Part shown: positions 33,301-44,900 of the stretch, in pieces
How the letters are laid out: every line of letters starts with the position of its first letter
How positions within the stretch are numbered: the first letter of the stretch is position 1
NCBI GenBank assembly: GCA_030272585.1
Contig: BSYQ01000002.1
Coordinates: 3,348,001-3,412,000 of the forward strand
Source of the DNA: Bryopsis sp. KO-2023
Taxonomy: Eukaryota; Chlorophyta; Ulvophyceae; Bryopsidales; Bryopsidaceae
Direction: 5' to 3'
DNA: 64,000 nucleotides
The notes under the pieces: generated by a model
What the model saw: only the letters and a program-made list of their open reading frames with translations
Told to the model about the DNA's origin: nothing
The model's database searches: none
Program-made: the position numbers and the translations under genes

Positions 33301-36300
33301 TACATATAGATTTATTTATGTTAGAGTCCTTCATTCTCTCACTGGAGTGGAAAGTTGTTGCTGTGAGTACACCTGCACTTCATGTTGCGACTGAGAGATT
33401 TTCGCCCCCTTAGGCTTCTTGGACATGTCCGACATGGAATACATCTCGTTCCCCTTTTCTTTTAGGACTTCGTCAAGATCATCCAGCCTCTTGTTGACCG
33501 ACCCATTCACAGCTTGCAAGCTCAATTGAGCTTTCCCACCTGAGAAAATCCACAGATCAGGACGACCTCACCGAATTTTCCATAGACACATTAGACTTAA
33601 ACCCAAACAAGCATATACAACCCCAATATCGCCACGCTGGCGATATGAATATGTCTGTGTCCTTTTCTATTTCTCTCTGGGTTTCGTGTGTGTGTGTGGT
33701 GCATCGTTATTTGTACCTTCCCCATCCACAGATGAATGCCCCATGGAGCTACTCCTCTTTGCAATCAGATGCGAGTCGGACAGATTCCCCAATCCAACTA
33801 TGGAATCGAATGGCACTCCCAACGCGGCGTGGGGTCCATTGAAGTTCAGAATTGACGGGCGGCCGACATGATCATGGTCCAGGCTGAGTTGACTATCGTA
33901 GGCTGGGTTCGTTCTGGCCATGAATAGGGGGCTTCGGCTGATGGGCTCGTCAAGCAGCGTGAAGGCGTCCTGATTCGTCACGGTCGATCGCCTCGGCTCC
34001 TCCAGCTGCTTCGTTGCTTTTTGCAACGGTCCTGCATGCTCAACGCACGACAACGAAACCCTCAAACTCGTAGTGTCCCCTAGATCCGCACAGTTTGCAC
34101 CCATCTCAACCACGATGTCTTCCGAAAACTCCTCCAACTGCTCTGGTCTTTCTTCGCGCAGAGTGTGTCCCAAGTCGCTTTGCTCGCTGGAAAGTGTGGG
34201 TAGAGTGTCTAAGGGGTTGTGCAAGCTCTGGAGACTGAGATCGATGTACGTCAGGATGGTTGCGGGCTGGTCTCCATCTGGATGTACATTGTCAACATAA
34301 TCCGCGATAGAATCACCCTGCATTCACACCCCTCTGAGCTTAGGATCACGTGCAACGCAAAATGCAAAAAATATCCCCTCCTCTTTTTCACATAAATGGG
34401 ACTTTACCTCTCCATCAACACAGGTGTCCCCCCCTTCTATACCTTGTGCCTGCATATTTCGTGGAGAATCTCCTTGACCATTTGTAAGCTTTTTTCCCTT
34501 TCCTCGCTCGGCTTTCCAATTGCACGTGCATCAACAGCTGTGAAATACACGTGAATGTCCGCCAGAAGCTCCCTGATATCGAGTTTTCCCTGCTCGTTGC
34601 CTTCCACCAGCAAGCTCCCCATCGATCTCGTCATCTTGGTCAGACATTTGATAACCAAGCCAGCAAATTTCTGCTGGGTGGCGGCCGAGCTCCTCTGGAC
34701 TTGATGCGGCGGGTCTCTCAACAGCTCAAGTAGTACGTTGAAGGAAGAGTTCGCGTTAAAAGTTTCCAGCGCCTTTTGAAGTAGAGCATCGATCGCTTTG
34801 ACCTCACGCACGACAGAAAGTCTATAATCCACCAAGAGAGTCAACAGGCACGCGACTGTGTCTTTGACAGTGGATCTGCAAACACTCCGAGTCGCCTCTG
34901 GGATTCCGAAAAGTACCAACAAGGTGTTGAGAGTGTGTTTGAATCCCAACTTGGGGTGAAAACCTGGAGCGGAATTTGTTTCGGCGGCGGCCTCACAGAT
35001 CATCTACATCATAAACACAGGTGTGGTTGCTTGGAACAGATCAAGTGCTCTTTTCAAAAATCGTGTTCAGTCGACCGTGGTTCGACGATATGAAGGTGTT
35101 GCCATCACCCAATCGAATTTGATTTTTGCTCAAACGAGCAATGCGCATATCAGTGGAAAGAAGGAGAAAAAACGCAAGCTTATTGAGCTCCCGGAACATT
35201 CAGAACTTCGTCCACTTATACCCCGAAACTTGTAGCCCTCACCACATCGAGTAGTGTCATTAATTTCTTGATAAGCTCGTCAGCACGATCCATCAGGATA
35301 TCCATAAAGTCCTCGTGAGATCCCTCCTTCGAAGCCTCCATCAACCCGGAACAAAACACCTTGAACGTCTCTGTAGATTTTTCTGATGGGCTTCCCACCA
35401 CCGGTTCAATTATTCCTGGCGAAATGTCCTCGGTTTTAGCACATGTTGCCCGATCTTCTACTTGAAGAGTTTGACTGCGGAAACCCGGGGTTATTCCTTC
35501 CCTCGTAAGCTCTGCTTTCCTTCTCTCTATCCGCTTCTCGATCAGATTATGTTGCTGGTCTGTGAGTGTCCCCAGCAGCTTCCAAATTCTGTCGCCCTCG
35601 AAGCTGTAGATTACCTCCAGGGTCCCAAGAGCAGCTTGCCTCAATTTTATGTCCCCAGCAACAGATTTTGCCAGTACACGCAGCGTTCTGAAAAGAAAAG
35701 AAACCAATGCTTACTCTTTCATGAAGAATTTGTCACTTTTCTCAGTTCTGCGCAAGGGACGTCGACAGTCGTCCGCAAGAAGCGCGATCCCATTCAAGAG
35801 AAAGTCTCATGAATTTTTCTCCAGTTGATATGGTATGTATTTTTCTCGTTTTTCAGCTCGTCGACGAGCTGAAAAAAATGCAACATTCCCGTGTGTATCA
35901 GAAGCACAGGCGTCGTTGAATGCGAAAAACAACACCTTGCAGAAGCACCAATACAACGCACTCTCAGCAACTCACTGGATTAACTTGTTACTTCCAATGG
36001 CGGCCATGCCCTCACTGTCGATTATATCTCTGAATGCTTGGGCGCACTCCACCTTTGTCCTGTTGTTCTTGCTGTTCATTCCTTTTGCCAAGTACGAGAA
36101 AACCTGAGGGAGGGGTAAAAGTTTAGTCATCAACATCAGGAGCTCTCTATGCGCCTTTCTAATCCTGTCTTGATTGTGGCCGCTGTTTTCCACGAGGACC
36201 GTCATCAGAATGCGACCTTCGTACTCGCTCATTCTGTATCCTCTCTTAACCATGGTCCCCAGCAAGGTTTTCAACATGTCCAATGTCTTCACCAGACTTT

Positions 36301-36984
36301 GGGTGTTGCCTTCCACGATTCGCATGGCCGCCCATCTGCAAAACCAGTAAAAAAAAAAACCCTTCTCAAACCTCCCACTGAAGCTCTATTAGAAAATGCA
36401 AAACCAAAGAAGGGGAAATTGACGTTTTCTGGTATTGAGATAACACACAATTCTAAACACTCAGCAGAAGAGACTCATGTTGCGCGAGCAACAGAAATTT
36501 ATCGGCACAGTTGTTGTGTTCCCCATTTTTCCCCACACCTGAAAATGAGATCCACGCAAGATAGGACTTCATCATATTGAGTGTCAACAGACGCTTTTAT
36601 CCTGTCCGCTGCTTGACACTTGTGTTTAAACTCTTTGGAAAAGAGCAACCGTCCGATCGCTGGAGAAACCAAGGGCTCCAAATCACGTCTCAGCATCGTT
36701 TCCTGCTTGAGCGTGAATCGCTCAAACTTTCCTTTTCCATTATGCTGAAACAGCACACAATACAGCAACACAAACGACGGAAATTAGAGAGCTGGAATCT
36801 TCCGTTGACTTACCTCTACGCTCCAAAGTATTTTCAAGGAATAGGCTGTTGATAAAAAGCACTACTATCTTCTCACCCATCTTTTTGTCGCTCTAGCATC
36901 TTTTTGAGCGTTCAGGACGAAAAGGGATTGCTCGGCGGCTGTCAAACAGTCGCAAGATTTGCACCTCGTCGACAACGCTTTCAT
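30378..36984 (-). CDS. XMAP215/Dis1/MOR1-family microtubule protein, N-terminally short, 13 exons
   Basis: Exons (minus) are 36984-36877, 36744-36539, 36335-35976, 35687-35243, 35003-34443, 34317-33717, 33539-33373, 33278-32919, 32675-32592, 32079-31936, 31682-31419, 31256-31119 and 30836-30378. All phases agree, giving about 1298 residues. Exons 1-4 form a TOG domain (TKRW, GKGKFERFTLKQ, RTKVECAQAFRDIIDSEG, then LGTLEVIYSFEGDRIWKLLG). Exon 5 matches the family C-terminal helical domain (KFAGLVIKCLTKM, RELLADIHVYF). Exon 6 opens with TILTYIDLSLQSL, as in plant MOR1. Exons 8-12 add coiled coils (AKQVEHLQQANKELVIEKAA). The family elongates microtubule plus ends through tandem TOG domains that bind tubulin. 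Relatives have two to five TOGs; only the last is here. The ATG at 36984 follows an open stretch with an AG acceptor, so missing upstream exons are possible, though none is seen before 38292. Confidence 0.8.
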
Positions 36985-38291
36985 TTCAACGAGTGTGTTT
37001 CCCTGACAAGTTGCAACACTTTTGTATGGAGGACAGCAACTCGGTCAAAAATGCTCACGTGGGTTGAAATCTGGAATGCTGACGAATGACGGTTTTGACG
37101 TCACTTCATCCTATGATTTTGTTGTTGTTATGATATAAATTTGACGACCTTGGCAGTTCGGGATATTTATCATAAAGAAGAACAAACAAGCGATTTGGTT
37201 TTATCCAAACACTGACGATCAGTGCCAAAATGGAAATGAGAATAGAATCTTTGTGACGACAGTTAGAGAAACGACCCGATCGAGTCGACGACTTCCAGAA
37301 GGCGGCGCACGTAGTTCGTTTACCATTGAATAAATAAGCATGTTTTTTCACTCTGTGTGGAAAGAATTTGGACTGGAGGATAGGAATGTCTGCTTTGTTA
37401 TGAAATAAGTCTCACATTAGGCTGTCTTCCCAATTCTTCCTCTTCCTGTTCCCCTTGAGATTTGGGAAAAAAAGAACTCCAAAAAACACAATAAAACGTG
37501 CTATTCTTAGGTTTTTTGAAATGTTTTTTGTTTTTCCAGATTTGCATTTCAGTTCCATCATCAAGAGGTGTCCTTTTGCACAGCAGGTGGAACACCTCCA
37601 GCAAGCCAACGATATATATATAAATATATATATATATATCGAAAAAGGTCACGTGCAATAGAGCTGACGGAGTACTGAAAGAAGTTGAAGATCTTGGGAA
37701 AAGAAATTGACACGTTCAGGTTAAGCCAGAGAGGAGGTGCACTCTAGGACAGAACCAGAAATTTTTGGAGGCGAGGAGTGTGTGGATTCGGTAATCAAGC
37801 GAATCACGGGGTTGTGACGGAGGGAGGTTTTTGCCACGCGAAACAAAAGTTACATTGGGAGCTGAGCAGTGCACTTGAGGCCTCACAGCCAACCCATTTC
37901 TAATCTTGCCTGTTCACTCACCTCGTCTCAAGTAAAAAACGACCAGCCCCCCAAAAAAAGCCATACAAACAAGCAATGCATGAAAATCAAAGACGCAACA
38001 TATCCAGGGACCAAAGTCTTCCCAAAGTCTTTCCTATTCTGGCAAAACTACATCCCAAGCTAAAAAATCCCCATTCACCAATACGACCTTGAGCGACTCA
38101 GCACTGTGGAACTGTATTTTCTCCCACATTTCGTTTTTCGGCTGTGCGTGTGGCTTCGTCCTGTCGCAAAACTGTATCCCACAACGTTCGGTCCGTCGGT
38201 TGACAACTCTCTTGATCCAAACCATCCCGATTTTGGGGCCACGGTCCACCGCGATTCCGCTGCAGCCCTACACAGATGCTAACACTACCTG
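36985..38291. other. 5' flank of TOG gene up to right arm
   Basis: No TOG-like exon was found here. Positions 37612-37640 are an AT dinucleotide run. At 37565-37610 on the plus strand there is a short copy of the TOG-gene coiled-coil exon (translating AQQVEHLQQAN), inverted relative to that gene. The rest has no recognisable coding sequence. Confidence 0.5.
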
Positions 38292-38626
38292 CGAATTCGA
38301 TCCGCATGTGCTTCAGCGCTCTAAGCAAAGAGCAACGACAAGCGGAAAACGGAGGGAGGGGGACCAGAACGCTGCTCCGAGTACGAATGTCTGACGAGTG
38401 TCCATACATTCTCCATTCTCCGCGTCGTTAGCGGGAGCTCTTGGGGCGTCGTAACGCTGCCGCAACGACCACGAGAAGAAACAGCCGCCCACTTCCCAGC
38501 ACCACAGACTCTTTTCGATTAGTTTCTGACCAGTTCTTCGTTCCCCATTCACAAGCCCTGTTTTCGGCAGAGTTTTTTCCTTGTCCCGCCGAACTGCACA
38601 CGACGAGAAGCGATATCTCGGCCAGG

Positions 38627-38732
38627 ATGATGACCGCTCCAGCAACAGCGCTTCTTTTCTTACTAGCGTGTACCATCGTGGAAACGACGCCAGCTCTCCC
38701 CTGTCTTAAATCGACGAAACAGCTTCGATCCG
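38627..38732 (+). pseudogene. Copied signal-peptide exon 1 of amidase gene (right arm)
   Basis: This encodes MTAPATALLFLLACTIVETT and ends at G|GTGAGC in phase 1, like the parental exon at 11379-11256. No later amidase exons follow. The first of the upstream ATGs of the parent (MSARM) is changed to ATA here. It points outward toward the ankyrin copy. Confidence 0.7.
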
Positions 38733-38864
38733 GTGAGCAAACCGACGCAAGCACTACGTTCAGCTCGGTGTTAAGAAAAGATTGAATGATTGGGATCCTT
38801 GAAGCGCCTTCGTTCTTGTTTTCGTGTGCCACCAGCAAGCAGCAGGGAGCATTAGCTTTAATTT

Positions 38865-39209
38865 GGGAAAACAGGATTTGTCGGTTGTGTCGGTCCGCGG
38901 TGGAAGATGAACGGCATTTTCTTTTTGAATGTCCTTTTTATTCTTCCTTTCGTTCTTTGCATTCAGATGTTTTTCGATGGGCTAATCCCAAGGATCTTTT
39001 TAGTAGGGTGCCATCGGGCAAATTAGCTTTAATTATCAGCAAAATGGCTTCAATACGTTCAGCAGGTTTACAATCCTAAGGTTTTTGTTTTGTTTTTGTT
39101 TTTTTTTTTTGTTTTTCTCTTTCTTTTCTTTCCTTTTTGTCTTTGTTCCAGCATCATAGAGGGTGATGGCTCTCTTTTGCTGTGGGTTGTAATTATGATT
39201 ATGATTATG
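38865..39209 (+). mobile_element. 5'-truncated LINE 3' end
   Basis: This encodes the zinc-binding tail of a LINE reverse transcriptase (NRICRLCRSAVEDERHFLFE-CPFY). After a TAA and a T-rich stretch it ends in GATTATGATTATGATTA-type repeats, a usual LINE 3' tail. It is flanked by exact 14-base direct repeats ATTAGCTTTAATTT at 38851-38864 and 39210-39223. The left arm has the uninterrupted site at 8510-8523. Confidence 0.92.
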
Positions 39210-39684
39210 ATTAGCTTTAATTTTGTACGACCATAGCGTGTGGTATTCCCTTTTCTTATCCTGTCGTTGGCCCCACGCTTTTCCATTCAATCTATTTAGA
39301 AACAGAACTAATTACTTCTGTCTACAGGAGGCTCCACACCCTCCACTCGCCCTCACCGCGATTTCAGAAAACTACTTCAAAATGAGGTGAACAGAATCTT
39401 CTCAGCATTGCTGCGTTTCCTTCGAATGATAACAAGATTCCTCCTCTCCATGTGACGTGCATTCGCGCGTATGCGGACGTTCTTCGTTTACCTTGACGTG
39501 TTTGTCTTTCTACCAGATTTGCCTTTTTCTGTTTCGTGTATGAGTATTTGTTCCTGAAGGATGATATGGATCTGGAGCTCGAGTCGGTATTAGAGGCGTC
39601 CCTGGAGGAGGTTGCTGGACCTCCATCCCCTTCTACTATTTTATCAGCAGATGATCAAGAGGTATCCTTACCTTCCGGCCGAAT

Positions 39685-39960
39685 TGATACAACAGGGAAA
39701 CGACCTCTCGGAGAAAGTTACATTGGTCTCTGAACAATGCCCTTAAGTAGGCGAGGGCGCCTGGAAATGAGCCCTGCCTAGAAACTGACTCATTTGAACT
39801 TCCCAGTGAAGTGCTAGGACGTCCTAGCAAAGCCTCTAGCTACCGGGTATCTGCCCCCACACGTGGCAGGAATACCACTCTGAACTTGACCACTCCCTAG
39901 AAGCTAACCACGTGTCCCTTCATAACGTCCTAGAACCACCTCTAAATTAGTATTGTAACA
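39685..39960 (+). mobile_element. Solo LTR
   Basis: The 276-base insert begins TGATACAACA and ends TTGTAACA, with TG...CA ends and a short imperfect inverted repeat (TGATACA/TGTTACA). It is flanked by the 5-base direct repeat CGAAT at 39680-39684 and 39961-39965. The left arm has the empty site near 8057-8061. These are the marks of a single LTR left after recombination of an LTR retrotransposon. Strand is not certain. Confidence 0.8.
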
Positions 39961-40172
39961 CGAATGCTCTAGTTTCAACGTCACTGCTGCGTTAAAAAAT
40001 GACAGAAAAATATGCTGAGGCTGGTTTGGTTTCAAGGATATTGATGAGATGCTGCCCGCGATGGAGATCTCACCCAAGTCAAGGTTTTAAAAAAAAAAAA
40101 ATCCCACCATTTTAAACATTTTATTGTTGGTGGTACTTTGGTGGAAAGAAGCGGCGGTTCTCCATCTTGAAT

Positions 40173-40454
40173 GGACGGGACTATATCCAGTCCGTTGGGA
40201 GGTGGGTCGTACGAATCACGTGACCATTTCGAAAACATAATGTTGGGTTGGATTATAGGGTTTAGGGTTTAGGGTTAGCGCGACCGGCGCGCCGCGAGCG
40301 GGGTAGACCGGCGCGTTCGCCGCGACCGCGAGGTAGACCGGCGCGCGCCGTGCGACCGCGGAGTAGACCGGCGCAACCGGCGCGATGATCATCTGAAATT
40401 CGAAATGGTCACGTGATTCGTACGACCCACCCCCCAACGGACGGGATATAGTGC
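40173..40454. mobile_element. MITE-like element carrying telomere-like and GC-rich repeats
   Basis: Inverted ends of about 50 bases (ACTATATCC-GTCCGTTGGG... with GTCGTACGAATCACGTGACC) enclose a GC-rich centre. The flank CTTGAAT is repeated at 40166-40172 and 40455-40461 and occurs once in the left arm at 7849-7855. The centre holds TTTAGGGTTTAGGGTTAG at about 40260-40277 and then about four GTAGACCGGCGCG units. No coding sequence is seen. Confidence 0.8.
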
Positions 40455-41974
40455 CTTGAATATCATACGTGAATCGTACTTTGCGAACCGAAATCAGCAC
40501 AAACTCACGAAACCATACCCTCATTCAATACTTGCAGGTGTTTGTTAGCCGTGGGGCAAACTTGGAGTCTGAGGCTGGCAGCGACGCGGTCCTCGGTGCG
40601 GCCTGGAACGGCCACTCTGAAGTTGTGGAGTACTTGCTTCTAGCGGGTATATGCTCGACTATGGCTACTTCCTTTCCTGCCTTATTTCTTCAAAGATGTG
40701 ATCTGGAGCAGTTGATGAGCAACTGAGGTCGCTTTTGTTTTGCGATTGCTAGGCGCCGACTCCGGTCCTTTGAATTTGTTGGGCACGGCTGCTATGAACG
40801 GCAGTGTCGTGGCTGTCAAGACCCTTCTTGGAGCAGGTGCGAAGCGAAATATCCCTCAAAGCGAAGAACATTTAGGAAACAACGAAATAAATGTGTGTTT
40901 TCTTCCTTGATGTATCCTGTTTGAGGTTCAACGAGATATGAGAGGCATGTTTGAACAAAGAAAGTGAAATTTTACTGACAAGTAAACGACGCCGAACGAT
41001 CTTGTGAATTAGGAGTACCGTTGAGTGGGCGATCGTTTGAACAGGGCTCGATAAAAACGCGAAAGACTCGGATGGGGAGACTGCGAAGGATGCTATTTGT
41101 ACTTGTCCGTTCAATCCTTGTGATGAGGAAACCGAGAACGAGCTGCATGAGCTACTCGACTGAGCGTTTTCGACTTCCAAGTGTCAGTAAATGCAAGGCC
41201 TCTATCTTGTCCAAACACCCTGTGATCAACGCTGCCGCAATATTTTTATCCTGAGGCTGAGGAATAGACATTTCGAGACTGTCTCGTAATCCCTGGATAT
41301 TATTGAGAAATGTTAGAAGGGTTTTTTTTGCTGAGTTTCCTGTTTAGGTTATGTTGCTTTTTGGCACTAGAATACAATGGTTTGGTACTGACTGTTTGAA
41401 CAAATATTTCAACTCGTATTTTTGTATTCTCCAGGGATGTTGCAAATATGGTTGCGTATGACCAGCGATCATCGTTAAGATGTGTGATTTCGCTATTCAG
41501 TTGCCCACAGTTGGTGTGTTTAAAGCTTTTTGCTCAGCCGTCAGAATTGACAGAACCGTTTTCTCTGGTCGACAGGACTGATCAGGAGAACACCTCTCTA
41601 AGTGGTACATTTTCTTGAAACCCTTCTAAGGCACCTTTGTGAATTGCACCTCGTTCATGAAGCAACATAAAACTACCTGAAACCAAAAGGAATAAAGTGT
41701 TTCTATAAGAATTTCCCTCCTCCCCCGAACAATAGTTTCCAAAATGGAGAAATATATTTCCATGGATAACAATCTAGGGATTGTTAAGCGGCAACAGAAG
41801 TAAAGTATGCACCTGAAGCAAACCTTCCAAGACCGATCTCTGTTTTTCTCTGAGCTCCCTTGCTCGATCCCACCACGAATGGGAATGTAGTTTGTCCACA
41901 GTTATCCTCCCAAACGATGAGGAGTACAAAAAAACCACATATCTATATATATAAACATAATTGAAAAAATAAAA

Positions 41975-42365
41975 ATATTGAGCGGTCCCTCTGCCTGTCT
42001 GCCATTGGTTTATCCTGTGCTTCGCTCTCGTGCATTGTCCTCCCACCGAGGCAGGCGGCCAGTGATCGCTGCTCGGTTCCCCGCCTGGCGCTTTTCCTGG
42101 CACTCCACCTATTCCGTCACCGACTCCTCAGAGAAGGTGCCAGAACAGACCTGCCCCTTGGAAAGGATGCACCATCGACGCTCAACACTGGACCAATGAC
42201 GCACACCATCGATCCACGCTCAACAGTCCCCGCTTGGGTGATAAGCAGGCGCTACTCTGCTCGACGTTCTTTTGTACCAATTTAACGCACGCCATTTACA
42301 GGCTTTCAGGTGAAACTAGAGCGCAGACGACAAAAGCAGATGTCAGTTCTGCGAGACTCCAGCAC
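41975..42365. repeat. Single right-arm copy of the left-arm palindrome unit
   Basis: This is homologous to both halves of 5529-6383. It retains the about 60-base segment (CTCAGAGAAGGTGCCAGAAC) that the extra left half lacks, which identifies the older copy. Confidence 0.7.
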
Positions 42366-42639
42366 ACTCTGCGTGGTGGAGAACGAGGTGCACAGAAACG
42401 CTTACTAACGGAACGAGCGTTGGTTGTGGAAGAACGGCGCCCCATGCCACAGGCACATCCCGCGCACGGACAGAAAAAGTCCAGTCAGCTTTCCCTCCCC
42501 CTTCCGCTTTTCCAAATCCCGCATTCGAAATAACGCCGTCACGTGTAACGGTGAAGAGGGGGGGGGGGGTTGTGAGAACGAACCCCTGTTGATCTTTTTT
42601 CAGACTCGTTTCTCGGTTTTTCTTTTTTTTCCGCGACAT

Positions 42640-44900
42640 GGAGCGCTAAAGCGTGCGTACGAGGAAAGGGGTCGAGAAAAAAAAATGAACGAGCGGCGAG
42701 AAAGGTAGGAAGGAAAATGGTCTGCCGAACGGCGGTCGCCCCGGTGAAATGGATTTCGAATCGAAAATGATGAAAGAAAGAGCTCTGCGTGTGGTTTTTC
42801 TTTCTTCTTTCTGTTTTGATTTTTTTGTTAACTGCTTGCTCGTTTCTTGTTCTTTTTTTCTTTCTCGATGCGCAGGGGGAGGTCGTCGAAAAGGATCGCA
42901 AGCGGGATGGAGCTTTTTTTCTTTTTCGAATTATTTTTAGAATGAGGTGCAGTGGTTTTCGACAGCAAAAAACTAAAAATAAAAGGGGAACGAAAAAGGG
43001 AAAAAAAGTGAAGTGTGTGGGCAGCAAATTGAAAAAATAAAAATCCTGACAGTTCTTCTTCAAGTTTTCTTTTCTCTGTTTCCCTTTAACCCCCCCCCCC
43101 AAAAAAAAAAAACAAAAATAGGAAATAAAAATAATTAAAAAGGGAAGTAAATGTATGAAAACAGGAAATTATAAACAAAATAGTTGTATCCCTGTTGCCC
43201 ATTTTATTATATTATTTTATCTATTTAAAAAAAAATAAAATAAGGGACAGTCTGATTTTTCTTTTCTTTATCTTTATATAAGATATTCTGAGATAAAAGT
43301 GACCTATACTTTCTTCTCCTTTTTTTTGTTATTTTCTTGTTTCAAGCAAAAAAACAATCCACAGTTTGTTTTATTTATTTGGCCCCCCCTCCCAAAAAAA
43401 AAATTAAGAATGCCATTCCAATTTTTGAAAAATATCCTCCCAGTCAGTCGTGGTGAGATACCCAAAAATAGAGTGAGAATAAAATAGAAAACAGGTTAAT
43501 TTTTTTTTCTGACCTCCCCCCCCCCAAAAAAAGAAACACCCAACAGACGATTTTTTCGGATTTCTAGTAAAATATAAATAGTTTTATATTAACTTTATAA
43601 AAAGTTCATCTTTTTTTTTTTTCCTTTTTTTTTTCTCCAGGCTTCCACACCGCCTTTTTCTCTTTTTCCATTTTACGCTCCAGGGAAAAAAAAGAAAGCT
43701 GAAAACCCATCTTTCTCTCTCTCTCTTTTTCCACAGGAATTGGGAAAAATGGAAATTGCTGAGTGTTGCTGCCTGCCACCTGAGGATATCCCTCGCCAAA
43801 GGTCTGTTTTTTTTTGTTTTTTTTTCTACTGGGTTTTCAGGCTTTTTAGGGTTTGTTGGTATTTTTTTTTTACTTTTTTTACCCGGGGTGTGTGTGTGCA
43901 TGACATTGTCCTTTTTTGAAAAAATAGAGAAAATAAAAAGAAAGAGTGACTTTTTCCCAAGAGGGGGGGGGGGTTTGAGAAAAAAAGAAAATTGAAAAAA
44001 AAACCACCTGAGAATATATTACTCGAGAAATAATTCTTTTTTTTGGGGGTCAAATTTATTCACGGATGCGGAATTCGCTCCCTAGCAATTTTTGCTTCAT
44101 TTTTTCTCAATTTTTTTTTCAAAACCTTTCTTATTTCCAACAGCTTTTTTCTTTAGCTCCTTTGATGTGATTTTTTTTTTATTTAGCTTAATTTCTTTTT
44201 TTTTAATTATTAACTCACCAGAACTGGAACAATAATTTACTGATTAAAGAAGAAGCAAAAATTAAAAGAAAAATGAGGCGGAGGTGCTGGCTTTTTCCAG
44301 AAGTCAAAATAATAATAAAAAAATTAATAATGATAATATTCTCTGATTGCTTCAAATGAAAAAGAATCCAGATGGTTGGATTTTTGTTTTCCCCCCCTAG
44401 GTCACTCAGAGGATCTGAAAAAATATCGCCCGAAGAAAAACGAAGGTCGACTTTTTTTCGCTGGGCTGAATCAAAGTCGAAAAAAAAAGATAAGGAGAGG
44501 GGAAGCACCACAATCCGCATGACTGTCATACAGGTGACGCTTTCTTTTTCTTTCTTTCTTTTGCTTTTCGGGATGGGGGTGGGGGTGGAGGATTATTTCC
44601 CACTCGCAATCGAAGACTGTCCTGAAAATAGGACAAAAAGTAATTAAAAAAAATATATATATATATTCTCGAGAAACACCACAAAACCCGTATGTAAAAC
44701 CCAAAGGTAAGACAAAAAAAAAAGAAAGGAAAAGGGAAAGGAAAGTTAAGTGAAAGCGAGGTGACTTCCCTTTCACTTAACTTTCCTTTTCCTTGAACGT
44801 GAAGAAGTTTGAAAAAGAGTAAGAAAACTGTTCTACTTCTTTTACTCTCTTTTCTTTTTTTTTTAAATAGTTGAGACGCCTTGTGAAAGTGATTAAAAAA
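42640..44900. other. Homopolymer-rich tract, right arm, no gene
   Basis: This is the inverted counterpart of 2160-4500, dominated by A/T runs, G8-10 and C8-10 runs and AG-rich strings. The open frames are lysine- or phenylalanine-rich artefacts. Confidence 0.55.

Larger units (their letters stand above)
39566..41163 (+). pseudogene. Ankyrin-repeat gene, broken right-arm copy
   Basis: This copy matches the intact gene at 7146-8175 exon by exon: exon 1 39566-39661, exon 2 40037-40083, exon 3 from 40538, and the final exon ending at TGA 41161-41163. Exon 2 has lost 10 bases (47 instead of 57), shifting the frame. Its donor changed from GTAATC to GTTTTA next to an A-run. Intron 1 holds a solo LTR and intron 2 a MITE. 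The remaining exons keep high similarity, so decay appears recent relative to the duplication. Confidence 0.8.

Noticed and set aside
40255-40280. True telomere or chromosome-end fusion
   Set aside because: Only about two and a half TTTAGGG units, lying inside an element with inverted ends and target duplication.
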